A DNA stretch of 64,000 nt, from positions 96,517 through 160,516 of the forward strand of contig JAPLHB010000105.1 of assembly GCA_026389845.1 (NCBI GenBank). Reading direction: 5' to 3'. This document shows positions 53,607-62,414 of this stretch, piece after piece. Made by a program: the position numbers and the translations under genes. This DNA is from Chloroflexota bacterium. GTDB lineage: Bacteria; Chloroflexota; Anaerolineae; CG2-30-64-16. Numbering within the stretch: position 1 is the first letter of the stretch; every line of letters starts with the position of its first letter. The notes below the pieces were generated by a model. That model was not told the DNA's origin, did no database searches, and saw nothing but the letters and a program-made list of their open reading frames with translations.

Positions 53607-54593
53607 GTGCTATCATACATCATCCGTCGCCTGCTCCTGGCCATCGTCACCGTGTGGGCCATCACGGTGCTTTCTTTTGTCATTATCCAGTTGCCACCCG
53701 GCGACTTCGTCACGATCTATATCAATGCTCTCCAGTCATCGGGCGGCACGGTGGAGTTCGGCCAGGCCGAGGCGATGCGCGCCGCATACGGCCTCGACAA
53801 GCCGATGTACATCCAGTACGCGAAGTGGATGGGCATGATGCTTCAGGGCGATTTCGGCATGGCTCTGGCCTGGAACAAGCCGGTTAAGGAGATCATCGGC
53901 GACCGCCTGACGATGACGATGGTGGTGGCCATTGCGGCGATCATGCTGACCTGGATTGTGGCTCTGCCGATCGGCATCTACTCCGCTGTACGCCAGTACT
54001 CCCTCGGCGACTACGTTTTCACCTTCATCGGCTTCATCGGCATCGCCGTGCCCAACTTCATGTTGGCCCTCATCCTGATGTACCTGGGGTTCAAGTACTT
54101 CAACATGAGCATCGGCGGCCTCTTCTCTCCTCAGTACGAGATGGCGCCCTGGAGCCTGGCAAAGCTCTTTGATCTGCTCAAGCATCTTATTTTACCTGCC
54201 CTCATTCTTGGCCTGGCCGGTACGGCGCAACTTATCCGCATCATGCGCGCCAACCTGCTGGATGAGCTGCGCAAGCCCTACGTGGTGACGGCGCGGGCCA
54301 AGGGCCTGTCCGAGACACGGGTCATCCTCAAATACCCAGTGCGCGCCGCCCTCAACCCGTTTGCCAGCACCATCGGCTACTACTTCCCCTACGTGGTATC
54401 GGGCAGCATCATCGTCTCGCTGGTTCTCAGCCTGCCCACCGTCGGCCCGCTGCTCCTGACGGCGCTGGTGGCGCAAGACATGTTCCTGGCCGGTACCATC
54501 GTCTTGATGCTCGGCGTGATGACGGTCATCGGCACCTTCGTATCGGACCTCATCCTGATGTGGATTGACCCCCGCATCCGCATGGAGGGTTAG
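53607..54593 (+). CDS. ABC transporter permease, DppB/OppB type
   Basis: 328 residues, six membrane helices. The N-terminus LSYIIRRLLLAIVTVWAITVLSFVIIQLPPGD and the EAA-loop region LLDELRKPYVVTARAKGLSETRVILKYPVRAALNPF are typical. It forms the channel with the DppC-type protein. The first periplasmic segment carries a DKPMYIQYAKWM stretch usual for the family. Six bases separate it from the next gene. Confidence 0.93.
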   Translation: MLSYIIRRLLLAIVTVWAITVLSFVIIQLPPGDFVTIYINALQSSGGTVEFGQAEAMRAAYGLDKPMYIQYAKWMGMMLQGDFGMALAWNKPVKEIIGDRLTMTMVVAIAAIMLTWIVALPIGIYSAVRQYSLGDYVFTFIGFIGIAVPNFMLALILMYLGFKYFNMSIGGLFSPQYEMAPWSLAKLFDLLKHLILPALILGLAGTAQLIRIMRANLLDELRKPYVVTARAKGLSETRVILKYPVRAALNPFASTIGYYFPYVVSGSIIVSLVLSLPTVGPLLLTALVAQDMFLAGTIVLMLGVMTVIGTFVSDLILMWIDPRIRMEG

Positions 54594-54599
54594 GCGCGC

Positions 54600-55712
54600 A
54601 TGGCCACACAGCCGACATCTCCAGACGCCGAAGAACGCATTTCAGTCGCTACGCAGTGGCAGCTCATGTGGTGGCGATTTCGTAAGCATACGCTGGCCAA
54701 GGTCGGGGCGATTGTCGTGATCCTATTCTACCTGGTGGCGCTGATGGCCGACTTCCTGGCCTATTCCGACCCCACATTTGTGGAGGCGCAGCGGTCGCTT
54801 CTACCGCCGCACGGCATCCAGTGGACAGACAACGGCCACTTCGCGCCGTTCGTCTACGGATTGACCGGTAGCCGTGATCCTCAGACCTTCAAGCGCGTCT
54901 ATGTGACTGACCCGAATCAGAAGTACCCCGTCCGCTTGTTCGGCAAAGGCTTTGAGTGGGAGATCTTTGGCAAGAAAGTGGATCGTCACCTGATCGCGGT
55001 TGAGGGAGCCAAGGCCGAGGAAGTCGTGTTCCTGCTGGGGACCGACCAACTGGGGCGTGACCTGTGGTCGCGGCTGATGTATGCCACGCGCACCTCGCTG
55101 GTCATCGGTCTCGTCGGCGTCACGCTCAGTCTCTTCCTGGGCATCCTGCTGGGCGGCATCTCCGGCTACTACGGCGGCTCGATAGACACCTTCATCCAAC
55201 GCACTATCGAGGTCATCCGCTCGATTCCCACCATTCCACTATGGATGGGCCTGGGCGCGGCCCTGCCCAGGGAGTGGAACGTGCGCCAGGTCTACTTTGC
55301 CATCACGGTCATCATTTCGCTCATCGGCTGGACAGAGCTGGCGCGCGTCGTGCGTGGCCGCTTTCTCTCCCTGCGAACGGAAGACTACGTGACGGCAGCG
55401 GAATTGGCCGGCTGCAGCCAGATGCGCATCATCTTCCGTCATATGGTACCGTCATTCCTGAGCCACATCATCGCCGCCACGACGCTGGCCATTCCAGCCA
55501 TGATCATCAGCGAGACGTCGCTTAGCTTTTTGGGCCTGGGTCTGCGCCCACCCGCTGTGAGCTGGGGCGTGCTCCTACAGGATGCGCAGAACGTACAGGC
55601 GCTGGCCATTTCGCCCTGGATGATCACTCCCACCATCCCGGTGGTCGTGGTCATTCTTAGCCTCAACTTCCTGGGCGATGGCCTGCGCGATGCCGCCGAC
55701 CCGTACGGATGA
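54600..55712 (+). CDS. ABC transporter permease, DppC/OppC type
   Basis: 370 residues, longer than the usual 290-300. A cytoplasmic lead (WQLMWWRFRKHTLAKVGAIV) and first helix are followed by an extended periplasmic segment of about 90 residues, then LGTDQLGRDLWSRLMYATRTSLVIG and the EAA loop VRGRFLSLRTEDYVTAAELAGCSQMRIIFRHMVPS. The insertion is known in DppC proteins that serve large family-5 binding proteins. It acts with the gene upstream. Confidence 0.93.
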   Translation: MATQPTSPDAEERISVATQWQLMWWRFRKHTLAKVGAIVVILFYLVALMADFLAYSDPTFVEAQRSLLPPHGIQWTDNGHFAPFVYGLTGSRDPQTFKRVYVTDPNQKYPVRLFGKGFEWEIFGKKVDRHLIAVEGAKAEEVVFLLGTDQLGRDLWSRLMYATRTSLVIGLVGVTLSLFLGILLGGISGYYGGSIDTFIQRTIEVIRSIPTIPLWMGLGAALPREWNVRQVYFAITVIISLIGWTELARVVRGRFLSLRTEDYVTAAELAGCSQMRIIFRHMVPSFLSHIIAATTLAIPAMIISETSLSFLGLGLRPPAVSWGVLLQDAQNVQALAISPWMITPTIPVVVVILSLNFLGDGLRDAADPYG

Positions 55713-55767
55713 GACTGCCGCCGCACACCTGACAGGTGTCGAACCCGAAATGACTTTGGAGTCTACC

Positions 55768-56796
55768 ATGACTAATGGGCAGGATCGGGAGCCCATCCTT
55801 TCGGTACGCAACCTCAAGACATATTTTTTTCAGGACGAGGGTACCGTCCACGCGGTTGACGGCGCCGCCTTCGATCTCTACAGAGGGAAGACGCTCGGCA
55901 TTGTCGGCGAGAGCGGCTGCGGCAAGAGCGTCACCGCCCGCTCCGTCTTGCGCATCGTCGAGCGCCCCGGCCGCATCGTTGAGGGCGAGATCGTGCTGCG
56001 CCGCGCAGGCCCCAGCGGGCAAACCGATGAGCTCGACCTGACCAAGCTCAAGGCCGACTCGCTGCTCATGCGCTCGATTCGCGGCAAGGACATCGGCCTC
56101 ATCTTCCAGGAGCCGATGACGTCGTTCAGCGCCCACTACACCATCGGCAACCAGATTATAGAGGCCGTGCGCACGCACCTCAAGCTGCCGCCGCGCCAGG
56201 CGCGCGAACGAGCCATCGAGATGCTGCGCCTGGTCGGCATCCCCAAGCCCGATCGGCGGGTGGATGAATACTCGTTCCAACTCAGCGGCGGCCTGCGCCA
56301 GCGCGCCATGATCGCCATGGCCCTCTCGTGCGATCCCAGCATCCTCATCGCCGATGAGCCGACCACTGCCTTGGACGTGACGACCCAGGCGCAGATTCTG
56401 GCGCTGCTTGAACGGCTGCAGAGGGAGCGCGGCATGGCCATCATGCTCATCACCCACAACCTTGGCGTCGTCGCCGAGATGTGCGATCATGTGGTGGTCA
56501 TGTACCTGGGCCGCGTCGTCGAAAAGGGATCGGTCGACCAGATCTTCCACAGCGCCAAACATCCGTACACACAGGCGCTCCTGTGCTCGATTCCCAGCAT
56601 CGAGTCGGAGCCGCGCGTGAAGCTGCCCACCATCAGCGGCAGCATCCCGCATCCCTACAAACGGCCGAAGGGTTGCCCGTTCCACCCGCGTTGCTCGCAC
56701 ACCATGCCAGGCCTGTGCGACACTGAGGTGCCGGTCTTGGCGCCGGTGGCAGAGAATCAGGAGGCCAGTTGCTTCCTGTACCACAAACCGCAATGA
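55768..56796 (+). CDS. ABC transporter ATP-binding protein, DppD/OppD type
   Basis: 342 residues from ATG 55768, preferred over ATG 55750 because TTGGAG lies six bases in front. Walker A GESGCGKSVTARS, signature LSGGLRQRAMIAMAL, Walker B ILIADEPTTALD and H-loop LITHNLGVVAE are all present. The C-terminal oligopeptide-transporter extension has HPYTQALL and the Cys cluster GCPFHPRCSH ... LCDTE, which can bind an iron-sulfur centre in this family. It powers uptake with its DppF-type partner. Confidence 0.93.
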   Translation: MTNGQDREPILSVRNLKTYFFQDEGTVHAVDGAAFDLYRGKTLGIVGESGCGKSVTARSVLRIVERPGRIVEGEIVLRRAGPSGQTDELDLTKLKADSLLMRSIRGKDIGLIFQEPMTSFSAHYTIGNQIIEAVRTHLKLPPRQARERAIEMLRLVGIPKPDRRVDEYSFQLSGGLRQRAMIAMALSCDPSILIADEPTTALDVTTQAQILALLERLQRERGMAIMLITHNLGVVAEMCDHVVVMYLGRVVEKGSVDQIFHSAKHPYTQALLCSIPSIESEPRVKLPTISGSIPHPYKRPKGCPFHPRCSHTMPGLCDTEVPVLAPVAENQEASCFLYHKPQ

Positions 56797-56942
56797 TTTG
56801 GGTGTATTCAAGGTTAGTTCGCGTTGGGGCGAGTTTTCCGTGGTTAGTATAGGCCTGCCTGGCTATGGCAGCCGCGTGGTAGCGACAAGCCCCCCGTTGA
56901 CGCGGAGAAACCCGCCCTTACCACCGATGGGGTAAGTGAAAC

Positions 56943-57986
<1,044 letters not shown>

Positions 57987-58028
57987 AGCCAGAGTCATCC
58001 ACATCAAACCAACACGGAGAGTAGCCGC

Positions 58029-58841
58029 ATGGACAGCACACTGATTCACACATTGCGCCAGGCCGCGGCCTTGCGTCGCAAGTGGAGCGCAACGCAGCAA
58101 CCATCGCTCTTGGGCTGGATCACCACTGCTGATCCCGCCATCGCAGAGGTCGAGGTCGAGTGGGGTTATGACGGACTGATCATTGACACGGAGCACTCCC
58201 CGTTCGGTCCGCCTGCCCTGCGCAGTGTTCTGATGGCTTTTCGAGGGACGGACTGCGTACCCATCGTGCGCGTGGGCGCCAATGACATCTACCTGCTTAA
58301 GACGGCGCTTGACCTGGGCGCTGGCGGGGTGCTTGTGCCGCTGGTTGATGACGCTGCAGCAGCCCGAGCTGCCGTTGCCGCGTGCCGATATGCGCCGGAG
58401 GGAACGCGAGGGGTTGCACCCCGACGCGCCGGCAATTATTCGCGAGACACGGCGACCTATCTAGCGGAAGCCAACGACTCAGTCATCGTCATGGTGCAGA
58501 TCGAGTCCCTGACCGCCTACCGCAACCTCGATGAGATCTTGGCCGTGGCAGGAGTAGACTGTTGCTTCATCGGGCCTGCCGATTTGTCAGCAACGATGGG
58601 GCACCTGGGCGATGTCAGGCATCCAGAGGTCGTGCAGGTCATGTGCGACATCATCAGGCGCTGCCGGCAGGCGAACCGTGCTGTGGCTGTAGCCGAAAGC
58701 GCCGACGTGAAACAGGTCAAACGCTGGCTGGATGCCGGCGCGAATGTCGTGGGCTGCGGCGGCGACCTGGGGTTCATGCAGGCAGGCTTTGCCACCTTTA
58801 AGGCCAGCATTCGCGAGGAAATCGGTTATGCCTTTCAATGA
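58029..58841 (+). CDS. HpcH/HpaI-family aldolase
   Basis: 270 residues. The class II pyruvate-aldolase fold shows GLIIDTEHSPFGPPALRS (catalytic acidic/His site), VPIVRVGANDIYLLKTALDLGAGGVLVPLVD, YAPEGTRGVAPRRAGNY and the metal/phosphate region MVQIESLTAYRNLDEILAV ... CFIGPADLSATMG. Relatives cleave 2-keto-3-deoxy sugar acids or 4-hydroxy-2-oxo acids to pyruvate plus an aldehyde. Its place in a sugar uptake operon supports a sugar-acid substrate. Start ATG 58029 has GAGAG upstream. Confidence 0.87.
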   Translation: MDSTLIHTLRQAAALRRKWSATQQPSLLGWITTADPAIAEVEVEWGYDGLIIDTEHSPFGPPALRSVLMAFRGTDCVPIVRVGANDIYLLKTALDLGAGGVLVPLVDDAAAARAAVAACRYAPEGTRGVAPRRAGNYSRDTATYLAEANDSVIVMVQIESLTAYRNLDEILAVAGVDCCFIGPADLSATMGHLGDVRHPEVVQVMCDIIRRCRQANRAVAVAESADVKQVKRWLDAGANVVGCGGDLGFMQAGFATFKASIREEIGYAFQ

Positions 58842-58847
58842 GTGTAA

Positions 58848-59456
58848 CTGGATTCTGACGATCGTTCCTTTGTCAACACGCTGCGTCAGACCGGTTGGAA
58901 CGACGCCGACGCGGACGACCTGACGCAGGCCAGCATCGAAGGACGCCAACAGGGCGCCGTGCTGATGAACACCCTGCGTCGCTACGCCCCTGGTTTTGCA
59001 GACGCCCGGCTCACGCAGACCTCGTCGCGCATTGGCGTGCGAGATACGCATCGCATCGTCGGTGACTACTGTGTGACCGTTGCAGACATCAAGACCGGCA
59101 AACGCTACGAAGACACCATCGCACTGAGCGGCTACCAGTGGGATATGGCTGATCCGAAACGCCCCTCGCATCAGCGGATGGAAGGACAGACGATGGCGTT
59201 GCAATTCACCGAGATCCCGTATCGCAGCCTGCTGCCGCAAGGGGTTGACAATCTGATCGTCGCGGGGCGCAACGTGTCGTCCGAATGGGACGCGCTCGGC
59301 GTCCTGCGAATCATGCCTGCGTGCATGGCGATGGGCCAGGCGGCCGGAACTGCGGCTGCGCTCGCGGCGCGCGATCATCTGACGACGCGTGAGATCCAGG
59401 TCGCGGCCCTGCGGGCGAATCTGTTGAAGCAAGGGGCAATTCTCGTTCCTCAATAG
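58848..59456 (+). pseudogene. FAD-dependent oxidoreductase, C-terminal fragment
   Basis: The frame opens just after a TAA at 58845 and reads LDSDDRSFVNTLRQTGWNDAD ... YCVTVADIKTGKRYEDTIALSGYQWD, ending IPYRSLLPQGVDNLIVAGRNVSSEWDALGVLRIMPACMAMGQAAGTAAALAARD. This is the C-terminal third of PF12831-type oxidoreductases; the FAD-binding GxGxxG half is missing and no valid start is near (first ATG 58959). It lies seven bases after the HpaI-type stop, so the 5' part was lost by deletion. An intact relative of the same family is at 60669. Confidence 0.75.
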
Positions 59457-59485
59457 ATCACGCATCTCACGCACGGTCGCCAAGA

Positions 59486-59523
59486 ACGCAAAGAGTTCCG
59501 GCTTTGCCTTCGCGTCTTTGCGT
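59486..59523. repeat. Small inverted repeat of ACGCAAAGA words
   Basis: ACGCAAAGA (59486-59494) and TCTTTGCGT (59515-59523) can form a 9-bp stem. The context (GCCAAGAACGCAAAGAG ... TTCGCGTCTTTGCGTG) is a common intergenic repeat type in many bacteria. It lies 50 bases before the DapA/NanA-family ATG and may be an ordinary repeat rather than a regulator. Confidence 0.5.
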
Positions 59524-59575
59524 GAGCCAAAATGGCTGAAGACGTATATCCAATTCACTCGGGAGGAACCACGTT

Positions 59576-60502
59576 ATGTTGATCAAAGAGCAACTGGTGG
59601 GGTTGTGGGTATCGGTGCCCACTGAGTGGGACGAGAATGGCGACTTCGACGAGAAGACCTTTCGCGACGAAGTCGCCATGCTGATGAGTGTGGGCGTCAA
59701 TGGCCTTTACACCACCGGCACGACCGGCGAGTTCTATGCGCTGGATTGGGAAGAGTGGAAGCAGGTCCAGGATGCGTTTCTGGCCGAGACCGCAGGTAAG
59801 ATCCCGGTGCAGGTCGGCGCCAACTGGTTCAACACGCGCGATACGATCAAGCGCATGCGCTATGCTCGCGACAAGGGCGCCGATGCTGTACAGATCTGCT
59901 TCCCCGGCTGGATGGAGATGCGCGAGGTGGACTACGATCAATTCCTGATTGACTGCTACCAGGCAGTCCCAGACATCGCCATTATCCACTACAACATCGC
60001 ACGCACCAAGAAACTCTACGTCGCCGACGACTATTTGCGCGTGATGCCGCAGGTACCCACCATGATCGGCACGAAGGCGGCCATGCCGTTCAACAACTTC
60101 ATCGAGCTGATGAGCCGGTCGCCAGAGATCAATCACTTCGTAGGCGAAAGCTATTTTCCCCTGGCGCACCAGCTTGGCTGCAAGGGCATGTACACGTCCT
60201 GGACCATGATGAATCCGACCTTCTTCAAGGCATACTACCAGATGTGTGTTGACGGCTGCTATGCCGAGGCCATCGAGATTATGAAACGTATGCACCGCTG
60301 GCACGCCGAAGCCATCCGACCGCTCATCCAGAAGGGCTACCTCGATCCGGCGCTCGACAAACCGTTCGTCGAGATGGGCGGCTGGCTGCCCGGCACGCGT
60401 CGCCTGCGCAAGCCCTACAACTCGCTGAATGACGCCGAGATGGCGGAACTGCGCAAGAAGACTGAAGAGATCATGCCGGAGTTCCTGGCGTACAAACCCT
60501 GA
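59576..60502 (+). CDS. DapA/NanA-family (DHDPS superfamily) lyase
   Basis: 308 residues with TCGGGAGGAACC upstream. The class I aldolase barrel has NGLYTTGTTGEFYALDWEEW (GTTGE substrate carboxylate loop), VGANWFNTRDTIKRM, IIHYNIARTKKLY (catalytic Tyr) and MIGTKAAMPF with the Schiff-base Lys. It may be a 2-keto-3-deoxy-sugar-acid aldolase or dehydratase rather than true dihydrodipicolinate synthase, since it is in a catabolic operon and has a second aldolase nearby. The exact substrate is not readable. Confidence 0.88.
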   Translation: MLIKEQLVGLWVSVPTEWDENGDFDEKTFRDEVAMLMSVGVNGLYTTGTTGEFYALDWEEWKQVQDAFLAETAGKIPVQVGANWFNTRDTIKRMRYARDKGADAVQICFPGWMEMREVDYDQFLIDCYQAVPDIAIIHYNIARTKKLYVADDYLRVMPQVPTMIGTKAAMPFNNFIELMSRSPEINHFVGESYFPLAHQLGCKGMYTSWTMMNPTFFKAYYQMCVDGCYAEAIEIMKRMHRWHAEAIRPLIQKGYLDPALDKPFVEMGGWLPGTRRLRKPYNSLNDAEMAELRKKTEEIMPEFLAYKP

Positions 60503-60552
60503 CGCATCTATAGTATTACCTGGCAACGTTCGCGTGGTCCGCGAGAATGTTT

Positions 60553-60620
60553 ATCCGCGAAGACACGCGAAGCGACGCTAAGATGTCTTTCTTCGTCTTT
60601 CTTCGCGTGACTTCGCGGAT
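60553..60620. repeat. 20-bp inverted repeat upstream of the FAD oxidoreductase
   Basis: ATCCGCGAAGACACGCGAAG (60553-60572) pairs with 60601-60620 with one mismatch, across a 28-base spacer that itself contains TCTTTCTTCGTCTTTCTT. It fills the gap between the DapA/NanA gene and the next ATG. The word TTCGCG recurs in other repeats of this genome. It could act as a processing or attenuation hairpin. Confidence 0.65.
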
Positions 60621-60668
60621 GCAATCGTTGGTTGCGACCGGTGGCCGCGCTATGCGATAAGAGATAAC

Positions 60669-62408
60669 ATGGCGACCAAGACTCGCTTCGATATCATTGA
60701 GCATGAGGCCGACCTGTGTGTAGTCGGCGGGGGGATCGCGGGGTTATGCACGGCGGTGGCGGCCGCGCGCAACGGCAGTCAGGTAATCCTCGTACAGGAT
60801 CGTGCCATCCTGGGCGGCAACGCGTCGTCGGAGGTCCGCATGTGGATCTGTGGCGCGCGCGGGCCGGACAACAAAGAGGCCGGCATCCTCGAAGAGATCA
60901 TGCTCGACAACACCTATCGCAATCCCGGTCTTAATTACCCGATCTGGGATACCGTGCTCTACGAGAAAGCCCGCTTCCAGCCCGGCCTGACGATGCTGTT
61001 GAGTTGCACCTGCAACGACGTGACGATGGATGGCGACCGCATCGCCAGCATCCGCGGCTGGCAGCTCAACACGCAGACCTGGCACATCGTCAGGGCTAGT
61101 TACTTTGCCGACTGCTCTGGGGACTCGGCGCTGTGCATCTCGGGTGCGGAGTATCGCTGGGGCCGCGAAAGTCGCCACGAGTTCAACGAGTCGCACGCGC
61201 CCGCGGTCGCCGACCGCAAGACGATGGGCAACTCGATCCTGATGCAACTGCGCGAGATCACCGAAGGGAAGCACCGGCCGTTCGTTCCGCCGGCCTGGGC
61301 CATCCGTTACGACGAGAGCAACCTGCCCAACCGGCCCCTGCAGCCCGAAGGCCACAACTTCTGGTGGCTGGAGGTTGGCGGCGTGGGCGATACCATCGCC
61401 GACACTGAGGCCAATCGCGATGAGCTGCTCAAGATCGCCTACGGCATCTGGGCCTACATCAAGAACCACCCGGACGGCCGCGGCCACCGCTGGGAGCTGG
61501 AGTGGATCGGCGCGCTGCCCGGCAAGCGCGAGAACGTCCGCTACGTCGGCGACCACATCCTGACGCAGAACGACATCCTGGCCGGGGACCTGTTCGACGA
61601 CATCGTCGCCTACGGCGGCTGGCCCATGGACGACCATCACCCCGATGCGATCCACTATCCCGGCCAGCCGACCATCTTCCACAAGGCGCCCTCGCCCTAC
61701 GGCATCCCGTATCGCTCGCTGTATTCGCGCAACATCGGCAACCTCTTCTTCGCCGGCCGCAACATCTCGACCACGCACATGGCGCTTAGCTCAACGCGCG
61801 TCATGGGGACCTGTGCGCTGTTGGGGCAGGCCGCGGGCACGGCCGCGGCCGTGGCTGCCGCGCATAGCGTCTCCCCGCGGGGGGTGTACCAGAATCACCT
61901 GGCCGAGCTTCAGGAGCGGCTGATGGATGACGATTCATGGCTGCCCGGTCGCAGGCGGCCCATCCCGGAGATTTGCCAGGAGGCGCAGCTTTTCGCTTCG
62001 GCCGGCGATCCCGAGCCGCTGCGCAACGGGATTGACCGGGCGCTGGGCAACGAGGATAACGGCTGGTGGGCGCCGCCCGGCGAATCGGTCACCTACTGGT
62101 TCGGCTCGCCGATGAAGCTCACCACGGCTCGGCTAGTGTTCGATAGCAACCTGCACGACCTGAAACGTATGCCGTGCAGCTACCCGCTCGAGGGCTACGA
62201 CGTCAAGATTCCCGAGATGATGACGCGCGCCTTTGCCCTGGAAATTCTGGATAGCGCCGGCCAGTGGCAAGTGGCGCGACGCGTGGAAGAGAACCACCAG
62301 CGGTTGGTCAGGATTCCGCTTGAGGTCGAGACCGCTGGCCTGCGCTTTATCCCGCGCGCATCCTGGGGCGGGGAGCGGGTGCATCTGTTCGGGTTTGACG
62401 CGCGGTAA
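60669..62408 (+). CDS. FAD-dependent oxidoreductase (PF12831 type)
   Basis: 579 residues. The dinucleotide motif is CVVGGGIAGLCTAVAAARNGSQVILVQDR; GGNASSEVRMWICGARG, YFADCSGDSALCISGAEYRWGRESRHEFNE and the C-terminal GNLFFAGRNISTTHMALSSTRVMGTCALLGQAAGTAAAVAA are typical of the family, which occurs in sugar and polysaccharide catabolic loci. Beyond residue 430 there is an extra domain that looks like a beta-rich carbohydrate-binding fold (NGWWAPPGESVTYWF ... VRIPLEVETAGLRFIP). Reaction unknown; oxidation of a sugar hydroxyl is plausible. Confidence 0.82.
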   Translation: MATKTRFDIIEHEADLCVVGGGIAGLCTAVAAARNGSQVILVQDRAILGGNASSEVRMWICGARGPDNKEAGILEEIMLDNTYRNPGLNYPIWDTVLYEKARFQPGLTMLLSCTCNDVTMDGDRIASIRGWQLNTQTWHIVRASYFADCSGDSALCISGAEYRWGRESRHEFNESHAPAVADRKTMGNSILMQLREITEGKHRPFVPPAWAIRYDESNLPNRPLQPEGHNFWWLEVGGVGDTIADTEANRDELLKIAYGIWAYIKNHPDGRGHRWELEWIGALPGKRENVRYVGDHILTQNDILAGDLFDDIVAYGGWPMDDHHPDAIHYPGQPTIFHKAPSPYGIPYRSLYSRNIGNLFFAGRNISTTHMALSSTRVMGTCALLGQAAGTAAAVAAAHSVSPRGVYQNHLAELQERLMDDDSWLPGRRRPIPEICQEAQLFASAGDPEPLRNGIDRALGNEDNGWWAPPGESVTYWFGSPMKLTTARLVFDSNLHDLKRMPCSYPLEGYDVKIPEMMTRAFALEILDSAGQWQVARRVEENHQRLVRIPLEVETAGLRFIPRASWGGERVHLFGFDAR

Positions 62409-62414
62409 TATCCC

